This document shows positions 1 to 5,759 of a stretch of 7,189 bases of DNA, in pieces. Source of the DNA: Alphaproteobacteria bacterium (GTDB lineage: Bacteria > Pseudomonadota > Alphaproteobacteria > Sphingomonadales > Sphingomonadaceae); contig JAQGLD010000028.1 in the NCBI GenBank assembly GCA_028293055.1, positions 1-7,189 on the forward strand, read 5' to 3'. Both the position numbers and the translations under genes were made by a program. Position 1 is the stretch's first letter; each line of letters opens with the position of its first letter. The notes below the pieces were generated by a model. That model was given only the letters and a program-made list of their open reading frames with translations. It ran no database searches and was not told where the DNA came from.

Positions 1-82
1 CTCGCTCTGCCTCCTCGTGCTCACGGTCCACGCCGCGATGGCGCTTCTCTTCGCCCACCCGGCCGCTTACGCTATCGGCTGA
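1..82 (+). CDS. C-terminal end of an unidentified gene, probably a membrane protein (partial)
   Basis: An open frame enters from the left edge (first full codon at position 2) and closes with TGA at 80-82, leaving 26 residues. They read as one hydrophobic stretch (SLCLLVLTVHAAMALLFAHP, then AAYAIG), which looks like a terminal transmembrane helix with a very short tail. The gene is convergent with the RNA methyltransferase gene and overlaps its 3' end by 11 bp, since that gene's stop lies at 72-74. I see no stem-loop terminator between the two. Too little is visible to assign a family. The frame could be chance, because a 26-codon opening is not rare in GC-rich DNA; the hydrophobicity is the main argument for it. 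Confidence 0.35.
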   Translation, partial: SLCLLVLTVHAAMALLFAHPAAYAIG

Positions 83-1259
83 ACGCGCCGACCAACTCGA
101 CATGGGTCGACCAGCGGAACTGACCGACCGGCTTGACCCAGTCGAGGCTCCACCCATCTTCCAGCAGGATCCGCGCATCCCGCGCGAAGGTCTTGGGATT
201 GCAGGAAACATAAGCGAGCCGCTGCAGCCCGGCGCCGGCCAACTGGTCGATCTGCTCCCGCGCGCCGGCGCGCGGCGGATCGAGCACCACCGCCTCGAAT
301 CGGGAAAGCTCGGCGGAATCGAGCGGATTGCGGTAGAGGTCGCGCGGATCGACGAAGACCGGCCTCTGGAGCCGGTTGGCGGCGGCCTTGAGCGCCATCG
401 CCGCGTCCCGCGCGCCCTCCGCCGCATAGACCTTGCCGCCGAGCGAGAGTGCGAACGTGCCGAGCCCGGCGAAGAGGTCCGCGACCAGCTTCGCATCGCC
501 GACCGCCTCGCGGACCGCTGCGACCAACGCCGCCTCCCCTTCGGCGGTGGCCTGGAGAAAGGCGGCATGGGGCAGCGGCACCGGGACCCCGCCCAGCGTC
601 ATTGTGACAGGATCCGGCTCCCAAAGGGTCTGCGCGCCATAGCCGTCGTCGACTGCCAGCCTTGCGATCCCATATCGGGCCGCGAAGCTGGTTATCGCGT
701 CCGAGCCGGCCAGTCCTTCGACCACGACCTTCTCGAGCAGGAGGTCGACTCCCTGGTCGCACAGGGTCATGCGCACTCCGCCATTGGCGCGCTGCGGAAG
801 CAGCCTGACGAGCAGCCCGCGAAGCGGCGCGACGAGCGCGAACAATTCGGGGCGCAGGATATGGCATTCGCGCATGTCGACGATATCGTGGCTTGCCTGC
901 GCATTGAATCCGATCTGCATCTGCCCGCCCACCCGGCGCGCGCGCAGCGACGCCCGCCGCCGGCTCCTCGGCGGCGAGATGTGGACCGGGCGAATCTCGG
1001 GCACGCTGACGCCCTGGGCGGCGAGCGCGGCGACGATTCGATCGGCGAGAAAATCGGCATAGGCCGGATCGTCGACATGCTGGAGCTGGCAGCCGCCGCA
1101 TTCGGGAAAGTGACGGCATGGCGGCAGCTGATGGTGGGGACCCGCCACGATCGCGCCATCCTCGGCGATGATGTCGCCGGGGGCGGAGAGCGGGACGAAG
1201 CGCCCCGATTCCGTAACTCCGTCGCCGCGCCCGGCGAGCCTGATGATCGTCTCGGTCAC
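72..1259 (-). CDS. Class I SAM-dependent RNA (uracil-5-)methyltransferase, TrmA/RlmC/RlmD family
   Basis: This enzyme should transfer a methyl group from SAM to C5 of a uridine in structured RNA, most likely 23S rRNA (m5U), in the cytoplasm. The 395-residue product has the family's [4Fe-4S] cysteines C48-x5-C54-x2-C57 and C132, a SAM-binding loop LFAGLGTFA (262-270), DPPR (327-330), the catalytic nucleophile C353 in SCNPKTFARD, and the C-terminal glutamate E388 in HVE, the expected general base. The N-terminus holds only a short TRAM-like stretch, so RlmC and RlmD cannot be told apart. I start it at GTG 1257-1259, which makes a GTGA overlap with the nnr stop and gives the expected start TETIIRLAGRGDGV. 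The frame is open upstream to 1364, but those residues are arginine-rich, are nnr read in another frame, and are not family-like. There is no clear Shine-Dalgarno sequence, consistent with coupling to nnr. It is the last gene of its operon. Confidence 0.93.
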   Translation of the reverse strand: MTETIIRLAGRGDGVTESGRFVPLSAPGDIIAEDGAIVAGPHHQLPPCRHFPECGGCQLQHVDDPAYADFLADRIVAALAAQGVSVPEIRPVHISPPRSRRRASLRARRVGGQMQIGFNAQASHDIVDMRECHILRPELFALVAPLRGLLVRLLPQRANGGVRMTLCDQGVDLLLEKVVVEGLAGSDAITSFAARYGIARLAVDDGYGAQTLWEPDPVTMTLGGVPVPLPHAAFLQATAEGEAALVAAVREAVGDAKLVADLFAGLGTFALSLGGKVYAAEGARDAAMALKAAANRLQRPVFVDPRDLYRNPLDSAELSRFEAVVLDPPRAGAREQIDQLAGAGLQRLAYVSCNPKTFARDARILLEDGWSLDWVKPVGQFRWSTHVELVGAFSR

Positions 1260-2644
1260 AGGCAGGAATCGATCGCGGCTTCGAGATGGAGCAGGAGGTC
1301 GTCCGCGACCAGCCCCCGGCCGGCACGCCCGGCAGCGTCGGAATGCAGCCAGACCCCTGCGCAAGCGGCCTCGAACGCATCGAGACCGGAGGCGCGCATC
1401 GCCGCGATCACTCCGGCCAGCACATCGCCGGTGCCCGCCGTCGCCAGCCAGGCCGGGGCGGGCCCGGCGATCGCGGCACGTCCATCCGGCGACGCCACCA
1501 CCGTATCAGGGCCCTTGAAGACGATCACCGCCTGCGCCTCTGCGGCGGCGGCTCGGGCCCGCTCGACCTTGTTGCCTGTGCGGTGGGGAAAGAGTGCGGC
1601 GAATTCGCCGGCATGCGGAGTCAGGATCGCGGTCGCGGCCAAGCGGTGTAGCCGCTCGGTACCCATCTCCGCGACCAGGGCGAGCGCATCCGCATCTAGG
1701 ATCAATGGCGGTGGCGCGCTCAGCGCCGCATCGAGCAGGTCCCTCCCCTCCGGGCCGCGGCCAAGGCCCGGCCCGAGCAGGATCGCGCCGATTCTCGGGT
1801 CGCCAAGCCCGGCGAGCGGATCGCCGGGGCTCTGCACGATCGCGTGGGGAATGTCCGAGACGAGGGCGCGCGCATGCAGGCGGACATAGCCGGCGCCTGA
1901 TCGCGCGGCGGCGCTCGCGGCGAGCGCACTTGCCCCCGGCATCGTTCCGGCAACGATCGCGACATAGCCGCGACTATATTTGTGATCGTCCGGTCCCGGG
2001 GTCCGCAGGCGCGGACGGACGATCCCGAACAATCGGCTCTCTCCCTCTACGCCGATATCGACGATCGCGACCCGTCCCATGAAGCGCGCGGCGGGCTGGA
2101 GCAGATGGGAGGGCTTCAGGGTGGCGAAGCTGATCGTCAGGTCGCATTGCGGCACTGGCGAAAGGATCTGGCCGTCGTCGGTCGAGACCCCGCTCGGCAG
2201 GTCGATCGCGACCCGAATCCGCGCGGCGTTGCCGAGATCGACCAGCCTGCCGCTCGCGGCCGGGTCGAGGCCGCGTGCCAGGCCGGTGCCGAACAGGGCA
2301 TCGATCAGCACAGGGGCGGGTTCGGTCGCCTCCAGGCTGGATACCGGACCGTTCCAGCGACTTCGCGCATGGCTCGCCGCCTCGCTCCTCGGGTCGCCAT
2401 ACGCCGCCACCCGGACATCGACGCCGCGCTCGCGCAGGCAACGGGCAATGACATAGCCGTCCCCGCCATTATTGCCCGGACCACACAGAATCAGGGCCGG
2501 CAGCGGTCCGGCAAAGCGCCAGATCGCCTCGGCCGCTCCGGCGCCGGCGCGCTCCATCAGGCTGTCGACGCTCGTCCCGGCCGCGATCGCCCGAGCCTCG
2601 GCCGAACGCATCTCGTCTGCCGTCAGGATGGGCCGGCCGATCAC
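1256..2644 (-). CDS. nnr: Bifunctional NAD(P)H-hydrate epimerase / ADP-dependent NAD(P)H-hydrate dehydratase
   Basis: This is a metabolite-repair enzyme. The N-terminal domain interconverts R- and S-NAD(P)HX and the C-terminal domain dehydrates S-NAD(P)HX back to NAD(P)H using ADP. The 462-residue product has both domains. The YjeF-N epimerase (about 1-205) shows ILTADEMRSAE, GPGNNGGDG (55-63), D115 in IDALFGTG and DLPSGVSTDDG. The ribokinase-like dehydratase (about 220-462) shows KYSRG, GPGLGRGPEG, LILDADAL, LTPHAGEFAALF and the anion-hole motif ATAGTGD, with D407 as the likely catalytic base. I chose GTG 2642-2644 because it overlaps the lipoprotein stop as GTGA and gives the usual family N-terminus. 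The frame runs on to 2893, but that part is the lipoprotein gene read in another frame. Length is normal for the fused form, and the key motifs look intact. The next gene also starts through a GTGA overlap. Confidence 0.95.
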   Translation of the reverse strand: MIGRPILTADEMRSAEARAIAAGTSVDSLMERAGAGAAEAIWRFAGPLPALILCGPGNNGGDGYVIARCLRERGVDVRVAAYGDPRSEAASHARSRWNGPVSSLEATEPAPVLIDALFGTGLARGLDPAASGRLVDLGNAARIRVAIDLPSGVSTDDGQILSPVPQCDLTISFATLKPSHLLQPAARFMGRVAIVDIGVEGESRLFGIVRPRLRTPGPDDHKYSRGYVAIVAGTMPGASALAASAAARSGAGYVRLHARALVSDIPHAIVQSPGDPLAGLGDPRIGAILLGPGLGRGPEGRDLLDAALSAPPPLILDADALALVAEMGTERLHRLAATAILTPHAGEFAALFPHRTGNKVERARAAAAEAQAVIVFKGPDTVVASPDGRAAIAGPAPAWLATAGTGDVLAGVIAAMRASGLDAFEAACAGVWLHSDAAGRAGRGLVADDLLLHLEAAIDSCL

Positions 2645-3033
2645 GATCGGACGCTGGCGGGAAGCCGGTAGCGGTCGCGCCCGATCGCAACCTCGATACG
2701 CTCGGGCGAAATCACCGTCACCCGCGCTGACTCGGCGCCGTCCGCTGCGATCACGCCGCGGCCGTCGCGAGTGACGAGCAGGCGCCGGAATCCGCCGTCC
2801 GGGTCCCTGAGGGTGAGGACCCGCCCATCGGGCGAGTCCGACCGCTCGATCGTGCAGATCCGTTCGAACGCGGCGGCGCCGGCGAGCGCGCATTCCGCCT
2901 TGCCGTCATCACCCGCGATCCGGGCGGGCAATGGTGCGGCGGCCTGGTTCGCCCCGGTCGGTTGCCCTTCGGGCGCGCCGCCTCGGCCGCAGCCGGCGAG
3001 GATCAGGAGGAGGAGCGTAGCGCTGGGCTTCAT
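2641..3033 (-). CDS. Small predicted lipoprotein of unknown function
   Basis: The 130-residue product begins MKPSATLLLLILAGC, a lipoprotein signal peptide with lipobox L12-A13-G14-C15. The mature protein should start at C15 and be lipidated. The residues after the Cys are G and R, not D, which by the enterobacterial Lol rule favours the outer membrane. A low-complexity Ala/Gly/Pro/Gln linker (16-40) follows, then a compact domain with two cysteines (C48 and C60, possibly a disulfide) and a beta-rich pattern ending in ERIEVAIGRDRYRLPA. I recognise no named domain and assign no function. The frame is open upstream to 3183, but the lipobox fixes the start at ATG 3031-3033, with a weak AGAAG sequence upstream. 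It is the first gene of an operon with nnr, whose GTG overlaps its TGA, and it lies ~180 nt downstream of a predicted sigma-54 start site. Confidence 0.8.
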   Translation of the reverse strand: MKPSATLLLLILAGCGRGGAPEGQPTGANQAAAPLPARIAGDDGKAECALAGAAAFERICTIERSDSPDGRVLTLRDPDGGFRRLLVTRDGRGVIAADGAESARVTVISPERIEVAIGRDRYRLPASVRS

Positions 3034-3087
3034 CCGCCGCTTCTGCTGGATCGCGCCGGGGCAGGCAAGCGGACGCCTTATGAGAAG

Positions 3088-3122
3088 AGGGCCGGCGCTC
3101 CTTACATCGGAGGGCCGGCCCT
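3088..3122 (-). terminator. Strong stem-loop in the leader; possible terminator or attenuator
   Basis: A 9-bp perfect stem (AGGGCCGGC at 3088-3096 with GCCGGCCCT at 3114-3122) is followed by one G-G mismatch, then four more pairs (CTCC 3098-3101 with GGAG 3109-3112) closing a 7-nt loop. The right arm lies in a perfect 12-bp palindrome, AGGGCCGGCCCT (3111-3122), and CCCT-GA-AGGG (3119-3128) offers a competing pairing. On the minus strand the stem is followed by CTTCTCAT, a weak pyrimidine tract rather than a clean U-run, so intrinsic termination is uncertain. It could end a short sigma-54 transcript, attenuate the downstream operon, or only stabilise the 5' leader. Confidence 0.45.
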
Positions 3123-3124
3123 GA

Positions 3125-3168
3125 AGGGACCATGGCGCCCGCCCCGCTCTCGCAGCCCAGGGACCATG
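3125..3168. repeat. Pair of 10-bp direct repeats (AGGGACCATG)
   Basis: AGGGACCATG occurs at 3125-3134 and again at 3159-3168, 34 bp apart start to start, in the predicted transcribed leader downstream of the sigma-54 promoter. The first copy abuts the base of the large stem-loop. The copies could be paired protein-binding sites or RNA elements, or coincidence; nothing else shows a function. Confidence 0.4.
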
Positions 3169-3222
3169 CACGAATGTCCACACGTGCCCTTCGGCCCAGT
3201 TTCGACTCGCCGGCTTTTCAAA

Positions 3223-3238
3223 AGCAAGGAGCGTGCCA
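3223..3238 (-). promoter_or_regulatory. Sigma-54 (RpoN) -24/-12 promoter
   Basis: Read on the minus strand, this is TGGCACG, four bases (CTCC), then TTGCT. It is an exact match to the established sigma-54 consensus TGGCACG-N4-TTGCW, with correct spacing of the GG and GC elements. It sits in an intergenic gap and points at the lipoprotein-nnr-methyltransferase operon. Counting from the -12 C at 3224, transcription should start near 3212, giving a leader of about 179 nt to the lipoprotein ATG. Sigma-54 promoters need an activator of the NtrC/FleQ type bound upstream; I cannot identify its site. All 11 fixed positions match, for which I estimate about 0.003 chance occurrences in the window on both strands, assuming equal base frequencies. 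Confidence 0.75.
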
Positions 3239-3260
3239 CGACGGCAGACTGCGGCACACG

Positions 3261-3270
3261 ATGGTTAACC
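3261..3270 (-). promoter_or_regulatory. GGTTAACCAT element, possible CtrA half-site
   Basis: The minus strand reads GGTTAACCAT, containing the 8-bp palindrome GGTTAACC (3263-3270). TTAACCAT resembles the half-site of the alphaproteobacterial cell-cycle regulator CtrA; the full TTAA-N7-TTAA form is absent. Its centre lies about 55 bp upstream of the predicted sigma-54 start, close enough to affect that promoter. It is the only AT-rich island in a GC-rich gap. The role is inferred. Confidence 0.3.
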
Positions 3271-3305
3271 GTCCCGCGTCGCCGTCCCTAGGCGAGACTC
3301 GCGGG

Positions 3306-4115
3306 TCACCTGAGACGAGTCGAGAGCTGCCACCAGTGGGGATGGGACAGTGCGATCGCCGCCTGGGCCTGGTCCCGCTCCGCTTCGGTTCCGAACAAGG
3401 CGAAGCAGGTTGCTCCCGAACCCGACATGCGGGCGAGATGCGGCCGGTGAGCGCGCAACGCCGCGAGCACCGCCTTTATCTCGGGGGCGATCGCCAGCGC
3501 GGCCGGCTCGAGGTCGTTGCGGCCCTCTTTGAAATCGGCGAGTGGGCCGCGATCGACGCCGTCCCAGCCCCGAAACACCGCGGCCGTGGAGATAGCGACG
3601 CCAGGATTGACCAGCAAGGCGGGCGTGCCGGAGGTTCCGGCGTCGAACGGAGTCAGCTCGTCCCCCCGCCCCACCCCGCGCGCGGTCCGCGAGAGCAGGC
3701 AGGCGGGCACATCGGCGCCGAGTCCGGCTGCGATGGCGAGCCTGTCCGACTGGGGCAGATCGAGTCGCCACCAGCGAGACAGCAGCCGCAATGCGGCGGC
3801 GGCATCGGCCGATCCGCCGCCGATCCCGGAAGCCACCGGCAGGTTCTTCTCCAGAACAAGCCTTGCGCCGGCGTCGATGCCGGCATGGTCCCGCAATCGG
3901 CGTGCCGCCCTCAGCACGAGGTTGTCCTCGTCGGGCGACAGGCTCGCCGCGAACGACCCTTCTATCTCGAGGCTGAGCCCTTCCCCCGCCGCGACCGTCA
4001 GCCGGTCGCCATGTTCGGCGAAGGCGAACAAAGTCTCGATGCGATGATAGCCGTCCGCCAGCCTTTCCCGCACATGCAGCGCGAGATTGAGCTTCGCCCA
4101 GGCGGTTTCGTGCAT
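3306..4115 (-). CDS. ispE: 4-(cytidine 5'-diphospho)-2-C-methyl-D-erythritol kinase
   Basis: IspE phosphorylates the 2-hydroxyl of CDP-methylerythritol with ATP in the MEP (non-mevalonate) isoprenoid pathway, in the cytoplasm. The 269-residue product is a GHMP kinase of slightly short but normal length. It has AKLNLALHV with the active-site lysine K8, the ATP-binding glycine loop PVASGIGGGSAD (93-104), GADVPACL with the catalytic D135, and the third GHMP motif MSGSGATCFALF (230-241). The ATG at 4113-4115 shares its A with the TGA of the TPR gene (TGATG), indicating translational coupling. The gene closes with TGA at 3306-3308. No clear intrinsic terminator follows; a 6-bp inverted repeat (GACTCG 3296-3301, CGAGTC 3316-3321) straddles the stop but has no T-run. 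Confidence 0.96.
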   Translation of the reverse strand: MHETAWAKLNLALHVRERLADGYHRIETLFAFAEHGDRLTVAAGEGLSLEIEGSFAASLSPDEDNLVLRAARRLRDHAGIDAGARLVLEKNLPVASGIGGGSADAAAALRLLSRWWRLDLPQSDRLAIAAGLGADVPACLLSRTARGVGRGDELTPFDAGTSGTPALLVNPGVAISTAAVFRGWDGVDRGPLADFKEGRNDLEPAALAIAPEIKAVLAALRAHRPHLARMSGSGATCFALFGTEAERDQAQAAIALSHPHWWQLSTRLR

Positions 4116-5731
4116 CAGGGCGCGGTGAGTTCCGGCCTCAGCCCGGACTCGATCTTGCCCTGGAGCCGCTTCGCCGCGTCGCCCTGGGCGTAGACCAGGG
4201 CCGCGCGCCAGGCGTAGCGCGCTTCGTAGCGGCGGCCTGCGGAATAATAAGCGTCGCCGAGATGCTCGTTGATCGCTGCATCGGCCGGCTGCCCTTGCGC
4301 CGCGCGCTCGAGAAGCTCGATCGCCCTGGGGAGGTTGCCGCGAATATAGTTCACCCAGCCGAGCGAGTCGGTGATCGCAGCGTCGTCGGGCTGGAGCCGG
4401 CTCGCTTCCTGGATGAGCTTCTCGGCCTCGGCGAGATTCTCACGCCGCTCGAGCTGCGAATAACCGAGGAAGTTCAGCACGACGGGCTGGCGCGGAGCGA
4501 GTGCATAGGCCTGCTCGAGCGCCGCCTTGGCCTCGCTCCACTTGCCCGCCTGGGTGAGGACATTGCCGCGAAGCAGCTGGAGCGACCAGAGCGGGACCGG
4601 GCCGTCGCCTTCCTTGAACAAGGCCACGGCCTTGCCATAGGCTTCCGCGGCGGCTTCGTAGCGATCGGTCTGGGAGAGCAGGTCGGCATAGCGGACCCAG
4701 GTCTCGACGCTCGGCTCCTTATCCACTGCGGCACGGGCGCGGGCGAGCGCCTCGTCCTGCCGTCCGGCATCGACCAGCACTGCGAGACGACGCTGCGCGG
4801 CACGATCGGCGAAGGGGTCGTCGGCGCGGACATGCTCGAGCGCGGCAAGCGCGGCCTGGCTCTGCCCGCCGGTCGAGAGCAGGTCGGCAGTGACCAGCCA
4901 GGCCTCGCTGTTCGAAGGGGTGAAGAAGGTCGCGATCCGGGCAAATCGCAGGGCAACATCGGGTACCTGCTGGGCATTGAGATCCACCGCGATGCGGATC
5001 AGCAATTCCGCGATTCCGGCTTCCGGAGTGGAAACCTCCCCCTCGAGCGGCCGGCCCGCCTTGAGCCGCGTCCGGGCGACCAGCAACGGCTCCGATTCGC
5101 CCTCGATCAGGGACAGGGCCTGGCTCTTCTCGCTCCTGCGGACAAGCAAAGCCGCGGCGGCGATTCGAAGCCGGTCGGCGCGCGGACCGCCTTCTTCGAG
5201 GATCGGGGCAAGCGCTTCGAGTCCCTCCTTGCCGTGGCCCGATGCAAGCAGGATCAAGGCTTTCGGTTCGTCGGCATAAGAGGCGGCAAGCGGGTTGTTG
5301 ACGATCGTCCGCAGCGGACCCAGCGGATCGCTCCGCCGCGATCCCGACAGGATCCAGGCGCGCAGCACCGGGGCCATGAACGCGAAGACATCATCCTTCT
5401 GGATGGCATCGACCTGCTGGTCAGCGCCCTTCCAGTCGTTCTTTCGCAAGGCCTCGCCGAGCAGCAGCAGGCGCGCTTCGACCGGGGGCTTGGCGGCGTG
5501 CGCCAGGCTGTGCGCAGCGCGCATCGCCAGCGGCTGGTTGCCGGCGGCCAGCGCCTGGCCGAGCGCCCGTGCGGCGAGGATCTCGTTGCCGGGCGCCATC
5601 GCCATCGCAGCGGCATAGCCTTCGGCGGCGCTGTCGAGCGCTCCGGCGCTGCCCGCGGCACGGGCACGGACATAAGCGGCAAGGCCGGATTGATCGCCGA
5701 CGCTGGCCAAAGCGGCGGATGGGACCAGCAT
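4115..5731 (-). CDS. Exported tetratricopeptide-repeat protein (start uncertain)
   Basis: This is a helical repeat protein, probably a periplasmic or envelope scaffold; TPRs mediate protein contacts and I infer no catalytic role. From the first in-frame ATG the product has 538 residues. Repeats pack most clearly in the C-terminal part (about 419-516): LGYSQLERRENLAEAEKLI, then SLGWVNYIRGNLPRAIELLE, then HLGDAYYSAGRRYEARYAW. This arrangement is common in alphaproteobacterial TPR proteins. The start is a problem. The residues just upstream of the ATG (CRPVRLSLVAA) join MLVPSAALA to form a normal Sec signal peptide with an ALA cleavage site, but that stretch has no ATG, GTG or TTG. The ATG at 5731 would leave a truncated signal. 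ATT (5776), ATC (5773) or ATA (5767) are alternatives. The next in-frame ATGs, near 5911 and 5950, lie deep inside the ETF-QO gene and give an unnatural Arg/Ser-rich leader. Confidence 0.85.
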   Translation of the reverse strand: MLVPSAALASVGDQSGLAAYVRARAAGSAGALDSAAEGYAAAMAMAPGNEILAARALGQALAAGNQPLAMRAAHSLAHAAKPPVEARLLLLGEALRKNDWKGADQQVDAIQKDDVFAFMAPVLRAWILSGSRRSDPLGPLRTIVNNPLAASYADEPKALILLASGHGKEGLEALAPILEEGGPRADRLRIAAAALLVRRSEKSQALSLIEGESEPLLVARTRLKAGRPLEGEVSTPEAGIAELLIRIAVDLNAQQVPDVALRFARIATFFTPSNSEAWLVTADLLSTGGQSQAALAALEHVRADDPFADRAAQRRLAVLVDAGRQDEALARARAAVDKEPSVETWVRYADLLSQTDRYEAAAEAYGKAVALFKEGDGPVPLWSLQLLRGNVLTQAGKWSEAKAALEQAYALAPRQPVVLNFLGYSQLERRENLAEAEKLIQEASRLQPDDAAITDSLGWVNYIRGNLPRAIELLERAAQGQPADAAINEHLGDAYYSAGRRYEARYAWRAALVYAQGDAAKRLQGKIESGLRPELTAP

Positions 5732-5759
5732 CGCGGCGACGAGGCTGAGCCGGACGGGC

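Larger units (their letters stand above)
3034..3305. other. Intergenic regulatory region between ispE and the lipoprotein-nnr-methyltransferase operon
   Basis: These 272 bp carry no convincing gene; the reading frames crossing them are extensions or shadows. Read on the minus strand, from ispE towards the lipoprotein gene, they hold in order: a GGTTAACC palindrome, a consensus sigma-54 promoter, a ~180-nt leader with a 10-bp direct repeat (3125-3134 and 3159-3168), and a strong stem-loop (3088-3122). The last ~55 nt before the ATG include CCGCTT (minus strand of 3067-3072), which can pair with AAGCGG (minus strand of 3037-3042) over the weak ribosome site. There is no tRNA, no CRISPR-like repeat and no recognisable transposon end. 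No clear NtrC-type GCAC-N-GTGC operator is visible upstream of the promoter. Confidence 0.7.

Noticed and set aside
67..1380. A 437-codon minus-strand frame overlapping the methyltransferase
   Set aside because: It is the methyltransferase region in another frame on the same strand; the product is Arg-rich and motif-free, while the frame ending at 72 carries all the family motifs.
102..1889. A 595-codon open frame on the plus strand
   Set aside because: It lies antisense to the methyltransferase and nnr genes, both of which have intact catalytic motifs. Its own translation is Arg/Ala/Gly-rich with no family motif; this is the usual antisense opening in GC-rich DNA.
3034..3183. N-terminal extension of the lipoprotein (open frame up to GTG 3183, with a GAAGG-like sequence before it)
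   Set aside because: The extension would bury the lipoprotein signal peptide inside the protein; its Arg/Pro/Gly-rich residues look non-coding and it crosses the strong stem-loop.
3034..3305. A tRNA, SRP RNA or riboswitch in the intergenic gap
   Set aside because: No cloverleaf, no SRP core motif and no riboswitch core that I recognise; only the promoter-like and hairpin elements reported above.
3296..3321. Inverted repeat over the ispE stop as an intrinsic terminator
   Set aside because: Only 6 bp of stem with a 14-nt loop and no T-run on either side; too weak to call.
3132..4193. A 353-codon plus-strand frame that starts in the intergenic gap and runs antisense through ispE
   Set aside because: No family motif is visible, and it lies opposite a complete ispE; judged a shadow.
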